A DNA stretch of 46,651 nucleotides from a virus, in IMG/VR virus record IMGVR_UViG_3300031586_000005, positions 1 through 46,651 of that record, one strand, 5' to 3'. Below, one piece after another: positions 1 to 7,893 of the stretch. Below the pieces are notes generated by a model, which worked only from the letters and a program-made list of their open reading frames with translations, was not told the DNA's origin and made no database searches. The translations under genes and the position numbers were made by a program. Positions within the stretch are counted from its first letter, which is position 1. Every line of letters begins with the position of its first letter.

Positions 1-134
1 TTCTTTTGATGACTTGGCTTCCAGCCTGTCAGTCTACGCAAAGCGCCGTAAACATACTTATTCAGACGTTCTCCTACGAATCCTTTCTTACGACCAGACC
101 GTTTAAGCTTTTTCTCTAATTCCTCTGACATCAT
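1..134 (-). CDS. small basic late protein, truncated by window edge
   Basis: Unrecognised. The reading frame opens with two consecutive ATG codons behind an AGGAA ribosome site (GATAGGAAATAATG) and runs off the left edge with no stop. The visible 44 residues begin MMSEELEKKLKRSGRKKG and are rich in Lys and Arg. The gene lies just after the protease gene in the same direction, in the portal-to-capsid stretch where small head-assembly or scaffold-related genes are common. The continuation lies outside the window, so no function is assigned. Confidence 0.6.
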   Translation of the reverse strand, partial: MMSEELEKKLKRSGRKKGFVGERLNKYVYGALRRLTGWKPSHQK

Positions 135-143
135 TATTTCCTA

Positions 144-1160
144 TCAATATTGCTCATTTTCAACATGTTCAACAGCCTTCTCCTTATTATATTTATCCAT
201 AATGAACATAGACTTTATGTACTCGATGTCAGGTATGAATAAATCACAGGGCATAGAACAATTAAGCACAGGAGAGCGAGCACCAACGACGATTCCCCTG
301 ACAACACCGTCCATAGTAAATATAGGACCACCGGAATTTCCAGGATGAACCGCACTATCCGACGTGAAAGTAATTTCCCAACCATACTGCTCTCCTGTTA
401 TTAAATTAACATAATCCCAATTTCTATCAAAACCAGATATAATTCCCTTAGACACAGAATTAAAGTTCCTGTTTCCATAAGGCGAACCAATAGTATATAC
501 TTGCTGTCCTAACTTACAATCTTTAATACTACCAAGTTTTGCCGGAACCAATTTAACTTTATGTGTTACTTTCTTACATTCAAGTTCTCTTTCTTTTTCT
601 GCTACACAAGTTAAATCATCAATATAAATAAGAGATATATCATATTTTTTACTGGATATAGCTCTTGTTGCATGAAGTTTATGCCCTTCGTTTGTAGTAA
701 TATCAAATGATTCTACCTTCTCACTAACATGTCTTGCAGTTGCAATTATATTTGGTGTAATCACAAACCCACTTCCTTGCCACTCTGGACACATAATATG
801 AACAACGCTTTTTATTGACTCTTGAACTATATCAGTAAAATTTGGTTCTTGTGGTTCAACTATAACAACGGGTGTATCTGTTTTCTTGTCTAATTCTTTT
901 TTCCATTTTTCCCATCTACGCAGCGCATTATATTGAGATACCCAACTGTCTTTAAGATAATCTAAATCATTTTCAAGTTGGTTTTTCATGTGTAATAAAT
1001 TATCTTTCCACTCCTCCATTGCCTGTAAATCTTTTTCTAAAATATCTATTTTATTGTTTAATAAATCAACTGTATTTGATTTATTTGAACTCCAAAAAAA
1101 TCCTCCAATAGTCAACAATACTGCTAACACTACAATAAACTCGCATTTAAGTATTTTCAT
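144..1160 (-). CDS. membrane-anchored trypsin-like serine protease
   Basis: 338 aa. An N-terminal hydrophobic helix (about residues 7-23) is followed by a charged coiled-coil segment (about 30-92) and then a chymotrypsin-fold S1-type peptidase domain. The catalytic triad is readable: His144 in ATARHV, Asp174 in KKYDISL and Ser276 in GNSGGPI. The GSGFVI strand before the His and the late FIPDIEYIK strand are typical of HtrA/S1-like proteases; no PDZ domain is present. It starts directly after the portal stop behind AAGGAGAC. This is the slot where many phages keep a prohead protease, but those usually have other folds. Possible roles are head maturation, or an envelope-anchored protease acting in host takeover or lysis. 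The family call is firm; the role is inferred. Confidence 0.9.
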   Translation of the reverse strand: MKILKCEFIVVLAVLLTIGGFFWSSNKSNTVDLLNNKIDILEKDLQAMEEWKDNLLHMKNQLENDLDYLKDSWVSQYNALRRWEKWKKELDKKTDTPVVIVEPQEPNFTDIVQESIKSVVHIMCPEWQGSGFVITPNIIATARHVSEKVESFDITTNEGHKLHATRAISSKKYDISLIYIDDLTCVAEKERELECKKVTHKVKLVPAKLGSIKDCKLGQQVYTIGSPYGNRNFNSVSKGIISGFDRNWDYVNLITGEQYGWEITFTSDSAVHPGNSGGPIFTMDGVVRGIVVGARSPVLNCSMPCDLFIPDIEYIKSMFIMDKYNKEKAVEHVENEQY

Positions 1161-1161
1161 T

Positions 1162-2961
1162 TTAGTCTCCTTGTCCCCCTGTGTTAGTATTTCTGTTAAT
1201 CCCTACACCGTTTCTCATATCAAAACCGGTTGAATTAGCCTCGCGTGACGGCAACATAGCTCCCAAAGAATCATTAAGTTGTCCTGGGTTTTTACTTTGT
1301 TTACCAGTATCTGTCTTGAGCAGATAATCAACATCAGGATTGTCCCCAGGCAACACAGATTTATACCACTGCGGAAAACTATCGAAACCTCCGTATTCCG
1401 CAAGTGTGTTATCAAGCATCTGCAAATCAATATCAGCACCCTGTTGCCTTCTAAGCTGCATGGTAGGCAGTATCCATGTGGTAGCATATTGGAACAACGA
1501 TTGATACTTCATCTCAGGTGTCTTACGTTGTGTACTATACGGTTCGACATTAAGAATCAACTGTGAGAAATCTGCTACCTTATCAGGTTTGCTAAAATAC
1601 ACAGGATACTCATAGTCACCCAAACCAGGCACTTTAACGGTATCCAATACCTCGACATAAGACGAAGGGTCATCCATAACCATATTAGTCCATTTTCGTA
1701 AAATTGATGTCATCCAGTTGTGAAACCGTATGTAATAGCTATTCACCATTCTTGCGGCGTTTGAAAACACCATTTGATCCTGTCCTAATGTATCGGATGT
1801 CGGCCCTGCTCCTCTGAATATATCAGAAGTTGTAGAACCGGCCTTTTGAAACTCCCTGTCAGTCCATTCCATCCAGCCCAATCCTTCGCTTGTTACACCA
1901 CCGAAGTTAAACTGTTTAACATCACCCATGCCCTTAACAGTTATTACATCTATACCCTTTTTTGACTTCAGTACAGCTTCAGCCGCTTTCCTCCCAGTTG
2001 GTTCTGCGGCTATAACAGTTCTTTGTGCTTCAGCTTTCCTTCTCTCAGAATCTGCTACAGCATTAGCGGTGGTATCAAGGTCGTAAATATCCCACGCTGG
2101 AGGGATAGGAACTGGGCAATTTGGAGGAAATCTATATCCAAGATAGTCATACGGATTTATGGCTGCATCAATGGTTTTTAAGACAATTGCCTTATGTCCC
2201 ATTGGCATTATTGTCTCAATTGTCTTCTCTCTTCTGTTGTATATATCTATAAAGGTGGAATATTCCTCAAGTGCCATTTTGTTGTAATCATAATCACCTT
2301 TGGATGTTATTTCCTCGGCACTGTATTTGGTAACAAGATTGCAGTCAGCTTTGATGAAATCGGCTACCTGTTTTCCGTATCTATCCTTTCGTGCAAATAA
2401 ATCTTTAGCATACTCTGTAGGCAATCTATACATGTCACCTTCAAACGCAAAGTCAGCCCTAACCTTCACACTTGGGTCACCTATATAATCACACGGTTCT
2501 ATGATAGCAACTTTAGGACTACCTACTTTTATTCTCTCACCGCCAATAGAAACACATCTGTCATATTCATTAAATGTGCGGGCGATTGCAGCACCGAAGT
2601 AGGAAGCAACAGCGCCTGGGATAAAAACATTCTCTGCGAAATCGTATTTTTCAATAAGGAAATTAACTATGAGTTTCATCGCGTATGCGAATGACCTTAG
2701 CTTAGGCGCTCTCGGCTCTATAGATACCTTTGGATTACCTTCGGCCAGATATGAAACTCCAGCAGACACGGCACGATTCATAAGGTTAATCAAATGCCAG
2801 CGTGAGTATCCTTTGTTGTAGTATCCTGAAATCCACAGCCGCTCAAGTCTTTGAGAATGATGTAACGCACCTTCGTATTTCTTAGGCCATGCTCTTGCAA
2901 GCATTTGATACCGTACTACACGATTATGTTTAACATCTTTTTCATCAAGTACTTTAGCCAT
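1162..2961 (-). CDS. portal protein
   Basis: 599 aa, the right length for a podovirus/P22-size portal. It forms the dodecameric ring at the capsid vertex through which DNA is packaged and ejected. The call rests on size, a position immediately after the large terminase, an alpha/beta body with a long helical region (about 320-420, containing the ERRKAEAQRTV helix and the WMEWTDREFQKAG segment), and a low-complexity Gln/Asn-rich C-terminus. Its ATG lies 4 bases past the preceding stop behind AGGACATAAAG. No motif is diagnostic by eye, so context carries much of the weight. Confidence 0.82.
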   Translation of the reverse strand: MAKVLDEKDVKHNRVVRYQMLARAWPKKYEGALHHSQRLERLWISGYYNKGYSRWHLINLMNRAVSAGVSYLAEGNPKVSIEPRAPKLRSFAYAMKLIVNFLIEKYDFAENVFIPGAVASYFGAAIARTFNEYDRCVSIGGERIKVGSPKVAIIEPCDYIGDPSVKVRADFAFEGDMYRLPTEYAKDLFARKDRYGKQVADFIKADCNLVTKYSAEEITSKGDYDYNKMALEEYSTFIDIYNRREKTIETIMPMGHKAIVLKTIDAAINPYDYLGYRFPPNCPVPIPPAWDIYDLDTTANAVADSERRKAEAQRTVIAAEPTGRKAAEAVLKSKKGIDVITVKGMGDVKQFNFGGVTSEGLGWMEWTDREFQKAGSTTSDIFRGAGPTSDTLGQDQMVFSNAARMVNSYYIRFHNWMTSILRKWTNMVMDDPSSYVEVLDTVKVPGLGDYEYPVYFSKPDKVADFSQLILNVEPYSTQRKTPEMKYQSLFQYATTWILPTMQLRRQQGADIDLQMLDNTLAEYGGFDSFPQWYKSVLPGDNPDVDYLLKTDTGKQSKNPGQLNDSLGAMLPSREANSTGFDMRNGVGINRNTNTGGQGD

Positions 2962-2964
2962 TCT

Positions 2965-3165
2965 TTATGTCCTATTTTTACCAAATCCAATCTTATTGTC
3001 TTCCGTGTAATCATCAATCTCACATTCGTCTATTTCTATTCGTACCAACTCTCCACCACTTTTTAGATAAACAAACCAATAGGTGTTTGTATCAAAAAGA
3101 ACTTTTGTTATCATTCCATGAATACCAGTAAAATGCACAATTCTATCGCCGATTTTATATTTCAT
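2965..3165 (-). CDS. small SH3/KOW-like beta-barrel protein
   Basis: 66 aa from the ATG that overlaps the terminase stop (TAATG). A longer frame runs upstream to 3240 but is inside the terminase gene and Lys/Arg-rich, so the coupled start is preferred. The sequence opens MKYKIGDRIVHFTGIHGM and alternates short beta strands (ITKVL, TYWFVYL, LVRIEI), as in small SH3-like or KOW-like folds. An acidic segment follows (DECEIDDYTED). The function is unknown; its place between terminase and portal suggests a minor head or packaging accessory. Confidence 0.65.
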   Translation of the reverse strand: MKYKIGDRIVHFTGIHGMITKVLFDTNTYWFVYLKSGGELVRIEIDECEIDDYTEDNKIGFGKNRT

Positions 3166-5159
3166 TAGTCCCACCACTTTTTTCCTCTGTCTCTTTGTTC
3201 CTTGTTTTTTCTCTCCTTTGCTTCCTTTCGTGCCTGCCAACTGTTCTCGGCATAAAACCTCGACTCACTTCCGTTTCCAGGCTGCTGTTGTCTTCTGCCG
3301 TAATTGGCTATTGCTATGGCAATAACCCTATCTCCATGTGCGGCCTTAGCACCACTTGTCTCCGTTTGTGCAGCAGCAGGGCCAATATCTATTTTGCCTT
3401 CAAACCACACATATCCTTCCATTTCGTTCACAGTTTGTTCGTCATAGATTTTCAATGGGCTGAATCGAGGATTTTCTTTAAGTCCTTCATACAATGCAGA
3501 ATCCAAATTGTTCAACACTTCCAATTTAGTGCCATTCGGCCCTTGTGTACTTCTCCATCCATACTTATTTCCGCTCTTATTTTTCTTACCAGACCTATCC
3601 TCTTTGACAAACAAATTGTAATATCCCAATTCGTCAACACGTTTCAAAAAGTCTGGTGCTCCATTCTCCTCCCAGATTAGAATCGGCGGCACATTGCCTC
3701 CAACCCATTCACATAAAGCAACACACTTTTCTGCAAAATCTGTCATTGATAGATAAGGCGTAACCAATAGTCCTTCAATTTTGTTTGTATTTACGTTCAA
3801 CACGGCAGCAACAGAATTGGTAGTCCCTGTTCCCTTCGATATGTCACAACCTACAACATAATTATGACCTTGAAACGGCAGACTATCCTTCAACTCGCCC
3901 CACCATGACAGTATTGAATTTTGGCCTCCATTATCAAACCACGTGTCGTAGACATATCCGTTCTCATCAAGAGTATAACCAATATCACCTTGATAATAAG
4001 GCGCACGTGTTTTGTCTCTTAGCTTTTCCAACAGGCCAAACTGAAAGAACATGTCAGTTGAGCCGCTCTCAATCATCAATAGGTTTTGGCTTTTACCTCT
4101 CGGTGTAATAGCCTTATCTCGTTCAAACTCATCAAGCCAAGCAGTACGGTCACAACCGAAATTACTAATGTTCCCGTCTGCGATAAAGGGAAAACATTTT
4201 GGCAAGTCATTAATGTTGTAAACAACATCAGACTTAATGTTATCAAATACTTTAGGAAATGTTTTGTGATAGTATTCAACATCTTTAATCAATACCTTTC
4301 CGTCTTCAGGACTCGTATAACGTCCAGCACCCTGTATTGGATTGTCATAAAAACTTAATTCAATTACTTTGTCAGGATACTTCGTCATTAACTTGGCATA
4401 AGGATGTGCCGCTCCCCAGGGGCCGGTTGTGCTGTTAAATATTGATGTAGGAGATGTGTCGGCCAGATTTTCTATAATCCATCCGGCCTCCTTTGGGTCA
4501 ATCTGTGCGGCTTCATCTACCAGCGACGCTCTACTTCTAAATGCTTTTCCAAAACCCAGGTTAGTTGCTTCACCTTTGAACGCAGACCCATTTACAAGAT
4601 TCTGCATGAAAAGATGCTTCTTATAAACAGGTGGTTGCAGATATTTTGGTAATGTCACTAACATATAAAGCAACTTGTAAAACAACGTCTCTTCAGAGCC
4701 CAACACCCTACCGTCTTTTATCTCAGAACCGTCATCTACCAAACTCTCTTTTCTACTGCCCAATAAAAATCTTTCATCAGGGCTAACCAAAAAATAAAGT
4801 AAAAGTATTCCGAGATTTATATACGTAGCGCCTTGTTTTCTTGACTTCTTAAAAAATCTGTCCTGTTCTGTCTCAATAGCGTCTTTTACACTTCTTACCC
4901 CTATCTCCTGATGCAACCACAATATAAATGGAAGGTGCTTATGCCTTAGTTGTGAGTTAAATGTCCATAAAGAGCTATTGAAAAAAATCACAGGGTCAAG
5001 AAACGACAATGCAAGATAGTTCGCAGTAGCCTTTTCATCGGTACACAGAAATCCATGAAGGTCTTTCCTGAAGGCAATATTCTCTTGCACACAATTTGGT
5101 ATTGCTGCAAGAAATGTCTCAGTGTTCTTAGATATTATGTTGTACTTTTCTGCATTCAT
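3165..5159 (-). CDS. terL: terminase large subunit (packaging ATPase and nuclease)
   Basis: 664 aa, with ATPase and RNase-H-like nuclease domains in the usual order. The N-terminal motor shows a deviant Walker A around 104-112 (KKSRKQGAT, with the basic residues upstream as in lambda-type terminases) and a Walker B LVDEAA at about 213-218. The C-terminal nuclease has its acidic residues at Asp439 (VVGCDISKG), Glu497/498 (LIWEENG) and Asp610 (HGDRV). It translocates DNA into the prohead and cuts the concatemer. It follows the small subunit with a small zinc-ribbon gene between them. Confidence 0.95.
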   Translation of the reverse strand: MNAEKYNIISKNTETFLAAIPNCVQENIAFRKDLHGFLCTDEKATANYLALSFLDPVIFFNSSLWTFNSQLRHKHLPFILWLHQEIGVRSVKDAIETEQDRFFKKSRKQGATYINLGILLLYFLVSPDERFLLGSRKESLVDDGSEIKDGRVLGSEETLFYKLLYMLVTLPKYLQPPVYKKHLFMQNLVNGSAFKGEATNLGFGKAFRSRASLVDEAAQIDPKEAGWIIENLADTSPTSIFNSTTGPWGAAHPYAKLMTKYPDKVIELSFYDNPIQGAGRYTSPEDGKVLIKDVEYYHKTFPKVFDNIKSDVVYNINDLPKCFPFIADGNISNFGCDRTAWLDEFERDKAITPRGKSQNLLMIESGSTDMFFQFGLLEKLRDKTRAPYYQGDIGYTLDENGYVYDTWFDNGGQNSILSWWGELKDSLPFQGHNYVVGCDISKGTGTTNSVAAVLNVNTNKIEGLLVTPYLSMTDFAEKCVALCEWVGGNVPPILIWEENGAPDFLKRVDELGYYNLFVKEDRSGKKNKSGNKYGWRSTQGPNGTKLEVLNNLDSALYEGLKENPRFSPLKIYDEQTVNEMEGYVWFEGKIDIGPAAAQTETSGAKAAHGDRVIAIAIANYGRRQQQPGNGSESRFYAENSWQARKEAKERKNKEQRDRGKKWWD

Positions 5160-5162
5160 TAT

Positions 5163-5345
5163 TTAACAAATAGTGTACCAATCAATCCAAAACGGCCTTG
5201 CTCCTGTCATCGACCTATAGATACGAATTTCTGGAGGTTCTTCAATATATTTCTTTAACCAGTTGTTTTCTCCACAACTACATTCTTTAACATCAGGTGC
5301 ATTAACTTTTCCACATCTTGGACATATCCAGCCTTCATTCATCAT
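5163..5345 (-). CDS. small zinc-ribbon protein
   Basis: 60 aa. Two knuckles, CPRCG and CSCG, 11 residues apart near the N-terminus, indicate a zinc ribbon; the rest is short and polar. The start is the ATG at 5343-5345 behind a good AGGAG with 7-base spacing; this overlaps the last codons of the small terminase gene. It sits between the two terminase genes, so a DNA- or protein-binding role in packaging is possible but unproven. Confidence 0.7.
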   Translation of the reverse strand: MMNEGWICPRCGKVNAPDVKECSCGENNWLKKYIEEPPEIRIYRSMTGARPFWIDWYTIC

Positions 5346-5994
5346 TTTGTGTCTCCTGTTCAATCACTTCTGCTTCAACTTGTTTATTACCAACTCCAGT
5401 TAGCAATTTACCCGCTAATCTATCAATTTGCTCGCCAACCAATTCGGCAGTAATATTCAAGTTCAAATTCTTGTTTTCAACCTCCACCTTCTGTTTACTC
5501 TTAAATGCCTCCTCATCATCCAGCTTCAACTGGTTACTCAAATTACACATCATAAACGTTGCCAGTGTAGCATTACCGGCCTGGTGCATTGGTATGTCCT
5601 GCTTCTCAATCTTAACAACATTTCCTTTAGCATCATATTCAGTCTTTGTCTTAGTGGCCACCCAGTCATATCCACATGCCTCTTTCAACCCACTGGCCAC
5701 CACTCTCTTCAACTGTCCTCTCTTGCCCTCGTTACACGCTTTTCTGAAACTTGGGAAACTCCTCTTCCATCCCTTTATTGCAGACGCTGGCACGTCAAAC
5801 GTATGGCTCAAGTCATTCTCGCTGAATCCAACGGCTATTAGCCTTGATGCGATATTATCATACTCAGGTTTGTATTGTTCTGTCCAAAAATTTTGTGGTT
5901 TTCTTGGCTCGCCAGCCTGCCACTTAACCGGCTTAACATCTACAGCAATCGGCTTGCTTTTACTTTTATTCTTTGTCGCTTTCTTCTTACTCAT
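5335..5994 (-). CDS. terS: terminase small subunit
   Basis: 219 aa. A basic N-terminal tail (Lys-rich to about residue 20) precedes a helix-turn-helix at about 45-85 (LIAVGFSENDLSHTF then VPASAIKGW), typical of small terminases that recognise the packaging site. A helical oligomerisation region follows, ending in an acidic tail. Immediate linkage to the large subunit supports the call. Upstream (5995-6089) is a short noncoding gap with a strong hairpin. Confidence is high from context plus the HTH, though small terminases diverge quickly. Confidence 0.82.
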   Translation of the reverse strand: MSKKKATKNKSKSKPIAVDVKPVKWQAGEPRKPQNFWTEQYKPEYDNIASRLIAVGFSENDLSHTFDVPASAIKGWKRSFPSFRKACNEGKRGQLKRVVASGLKEACGYDWVATKTKTEYDAKGNVVKIEKQDIPMHQAGNATLATFMMCNLSNQLKLDDEEAFKSKQKVEVENKNLNLNITAELVGEQIDRLAGKLLTGVGNKQVEAEVIEQETQNDE

Positions 5995-6015
5995 TCAACT
6001 CACATGTAAAATGTC

Positions 6016-6060
6016 GGGGAAGACTGTCATAACTTTTGGCGGGCCTGACACGTCTTCCCC
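6016..6060 (-). promoter_or_regulatory. large hairpin upstream of small terminase
   Basis: GGGGAAGAC at 6016-6024 pairs with GTCTTCCCC at 6052-6060, and a further TGTCA/TGACA pairing extends the stem past a one-base bulge to about 14 bp. No T-run follows on either strand, so it is not a standard intrinsic terminator. It could be an RNA processing or translation-control hairpin, or a packaging recognition site, since such sites often lie in or beside the small terminase gene. Confidence 0.5.
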
Positions 6061-6089
6061 ATTCGGATAAATATATGTTATCATCGAAG

Positions 6090-6299
6090 TCAATGTGCAT
6101 TATCTACAATTTCCTGTTGTTTTTCCACACATTTGGTTAAATCAATTTCGTCAATATTTGTGGCATCCCAATTTATCAGGATAACACCTATTCCGTCGTC
6201 GAAGAAATTCTCTCCACAATCGGCACATTTCAACCACGATTTTAGCTGGCTATCAACAGCCCATTCGTAGTTGTTATGCCCACATCTACATGTTTTCAT
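6090..6299 (-). CDS. small zinc-ribbon protein
   Basis: 69 aa. Cys pairs CRC near the N-terminus and CADCG around residue 31 fit a two-knuckle zinc ribbon; the C-terminal half is acidic. Its ATG overlaps the stop of the preceding gene (ATGA), so translation is coupled. Unrecognised beyond the metal-binding pattern; one of several small Cys-knuckle proteins in this phage. Confidence 0.65.
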   Translation of the reverse strand: MKTCRCGHNNYEWAVDSQLKSWLKCADCGENFFDDGIGVILINWDATNIDEIDLTKCVEKQQEIVDNAH

Positions 6300-6538
6300 T
6301 CCTCGTCTCCAGGTTCAATCAGCGTTAATCGTTGATTATCACATTCTGTATTGATTTCTGATTCATAAATCCTGCTAATTTGAATTATAGCCAGACTAAT
6401 GTTTATTTGTGCTGCTGTAAGCGCATCTACAGCCATTTCTTTCGTTTTTATGCGCTGCGACGCTATAACTATTAACTCTTTAGCACGCTCCATGTGTTGT
6501 TTACACATCTCTTCGGCAGTATGCTCTTTTTCCTTCAT
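6296..6538 (-). CDS. small helical protein, unknown function
   Basis: 80 aa, predicted almost wholly helical with heptad-like spacing (about 8-65). It is preceded by an excellent ribosome site in the box TTAGGAGACAAGAAATG, which recurs before the neighbouring gene. It is not recognised. First-gene position in the late unit would fit a regulator or packaging accessory, but the sequence does not show this. Confidence 0.65.
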   Translation of the reverse strand: MKEKEHTAEEMCKQHMERAKELIVIASQRIKTKEMAVDALTAAQINISLAIIQISRIYESEINTECDNQRLTLIEPGDEE

Positions 6539-6561
6539 TTCTTGTCTCCTAATGCGCTATC

Positions 6562-6855
6562 TTACTTTGTATAAAGATTTTCATCCTCTATATACAATTT
6601 ATCATCAACAATCCAAAATCCAGAAAACCAATTGGCTTTATATGGATTAATAGTCTCTGTTACTTCTGCTAATTGAAACACAACATGCCTCATTTTTACC
6701 GTTATTTCAGGCATAACTCCTGAAAAATAAAAATCATTATTTGACGTTAATGCAGTAACAACAATATGTCCTTCTCTTATTGCCTTTTCATTAACTTCCA
6801 ACTCTTTCCAAAACTTGCCATTAACAATAAACGGAAATATCCTTTGTTTTGTCAT
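6562..6855 (-). CDS. hypothetical protein, first gene of late unit
   Basis: 97 aa when started at the ATG at 6853-6855, which sits behind GGGAGACAAGAA, the same ribosome box as the next gene. A longer frame to 6906 is open but has no ribosome site. The protein is mixed alpha/beta with aromatic-rich strands (FYFSGVM, NWFSGFWIV). No family is recognised. It is the most upstream minus-strand gene, so the late promoter should lie to its right. Confidence 0.65.
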   Translation of the reverse strand: MTKQRIFPFIVNGKFWKELEVNEKAIREGHIVVTALTSNNDFYFSGVMPEITVKMRHVVFQLAEVTETINPYKANWFSGFWIVDDKLYIEDENLYTK

Positions 6856-7278
6856 TTCTTGTCTCCCAAATTCGGCTATTTTCATTACAGGTTTCCATCC
6901 ATCCAAATTATTATAGGACTATACCTTTTCTCAAATCGTGATTTTAATATTACTTCTCTAACAGTATACCACCCTTTCTCTTCCATTCCGCAAATCGCCC
7001 TACCTCCCCCCTCGTCCGTGAGTGGAAGTGACTTCGAGCGGACGGTCGATTGTGCTCAGCCAAGCGGCGATGGTGGCCGTTGTGCCCAAGTAAAGCGCTG
7101 GCTTTCGTGCCGATTGATTGGATTGTGCACTGTTCTTGAGAACTATTGGCGGGCTTAACGGTTGACCGTGTACGATTGTGTAGGCCGTTTGGTGGCTGTC
7201 TAACAGCCGGAGAACGATGCTGGCCGTTGAATCGGAATTGTTGGTCATGGGGTTTTTCCTTTTTATTTTATTTTTCTC
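6856..7278. other. divergent intergenic control region
   Basis: This gap separates the leftward late unit from the rightward early unit. The segment at about 7000-7250 is visibly richer in G and C than its AT-rich flanks. Reading leftwards, TATACT-like and TATAAT-like -10 boxes occur (plus-strand AGTATA near 6962 and ATTATA near 6910), but none has a good -35 at proper spacing, so the late promoter is not fixed. A 94-codon minus frame here lacks a ribosome site and looks accidental. The region carries repeated GATTGTG words. Confidence 0.6.
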
Positions 7279-7325
7279 TTGCATGTCACTTTGTAATGTG
7301 TTATACTGTAATTATGGCGATTGTG
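7048..7325. repeat. dispersed GATTGTG heptamer repeats
   Basis: The word GATTGTG occurs at 7048-7054, 7121-7127, 7174-7180 and 7319-7325, with a one-base variant CGTTGTG at 7078-7084. All are in the same orientation. Four exact copies of a 7-mer in under 300 bp are unlikely by chance. The last copy lies just downstream of the -10 box of the first early promoter, so binding there could block or recruit polymerase. Candidate regulator sites or iterons; spacing is irregular. Confidence 0.45.
7279..7307 (+). promoter_or_regulatory. sigma70-type early promoter
   Basis: TTGCAT (7279-7284) and TATACT (7302-7307) are separated by 17 bp, with a T-rich tract upstream. Transcription would start near 7314 and give a short leader before the first early gene at 7347. 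Confidence 0.75.
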
Positions 7326-7346
7326 CCTAATTGAGAGGACGTTAAA

Positions 7347-7544
7347 ATGAAGTTCTACGCATATAAACTAACAGACAAAGGAACAGAGCCAATGGGAACA
7401 CAAGGCCGTATTTTGTTTGAACTAAAAACGTTTAGAGGAGCATATCGTAGAGCCTTGCGAATTTTGGGCAATAACTTTAGATTGTTTGTTTACACTAATT
7501 TTTATGATGATAAAACTTTCAAAGAGATTACACATAAATACTAA
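7347..7544 (+). CDS. early leader protein, unknown function
   Basis: 65 aa, basic and aromatic (MKFYAYKLTDKG at the start). It is preceded by TTGAGAGGACGTTAAAATG, a strong ribosome site. It is alone between its own promoter and an intrinsic terminator, so it would be made first after infection, before the rest of the early unit. This arrangement fits an early host-takeover factor or a regulator of readthrough, but the sequence matches no family I know. Confidence 0.8.
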   Translation: MKFYAYKLTDKGTEPMGTQGRILFELKTFRGAYRRALRILGNNFRLFVYTNFYDDKTFKEITHKY

Positions 7545-7562
7545 ACTCATTTCCTTCTCATT

Positions 7563-7592
7563 AAGCCCGGTCAATCGTGTCGGGCTTTTTTT
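7563..7592 (+). terminator. rho-independent terminator
   Basis: AAGCCCG (7563-7569) pairs with CGGGCTT (7581-7587) across an 11-base loop, followed by a T-run to 7592. It ends the leader transcript. Confidence 0.85.
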
Positions 7593-7812
7593 ATTCACTT
7601 GTCAAATAAGCGAATGACTACTGCTACAACTGTAATGCTACAACTGTAGTAGATTGTACCACGATTTAGACGAATGTCAAGAGAAAAGTCTTGAAAGGGT
7701 GAAATTTTTTTGCTTTTTTATTCAATAATTGCACAAAGGATGGAATGTAAGTGTTTTGTGGATATGGAGTTACAAGTATTTTGACTATTTTGTGAAATTG
7801 CCGAGAATTTTA
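7593..7812 (+). other. noncoding AT-rich spacer
   Basis: Together with the flanking terminator and promoter this makes about 350 bp without a gene between the leader ORF and the early train. It holds the tandem palindrome at 7623-7648. The rest is AT-rich, with homopolymer T tracts near 7707-7721, and no supported reading frame. Confidence 0.6.
7623..7648. promoter_or_regulatory. tandem palindromic operator candidate
   Basis: GCTACAACTGTA occurs twice, at 7623-7634 and 7637-7648, on a 14-bp period. Each copy is itself an imperfect palindrome (CTACA-AC-TGTA), and the whole block is flanked by ACTAC and GTAGT. It lies about 165 bp upstream of the promoter at 7813. The geometry suits a dimeric regulator; no such regulator is recognised in the window. 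Confidence 0.45.
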
Positions 7813-7841
7813 TTGTATTAGTGGCGGAAAGGTTGTATAAT
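7813..7841 (+). promoter_or_regulatory. sigma70-type early promoter
   Basis: TTGTAT (7813-7818), 17-bp spacer, TATAAT (7836-7841). It drives the early small-gene train starting at 7894. Confidence 0.75.
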
Positions 7842-7893
7842 ATAGTAGAGCTAAAGAGTTTCCGAATTGATAACCTTTGTTGGAGATGATAAA

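Noticed and set aside
3165-3240. Extended N-terminus for the small beta-barrel protein
   Set aside because: The extra 25 residues are read inside the terminase gene and lack a ribosome site; the TAATG-coupled start is sufficient.
5318-6070. 250-codon plus-strand frame opposite the small terminase
   Set aside because: It mirrors the terminase gene, is Ser/Phe/Leu-rich as antisense shadows are, and has no ribosome site.
7000-7284. 94-codon minus-strand frame in the divergent control region
   Set aside because: No ribosome site, odd low-complexity composition, and it overlaps the early promoter and repeated heptamers. More likely open by chance in GC-richer DNA.
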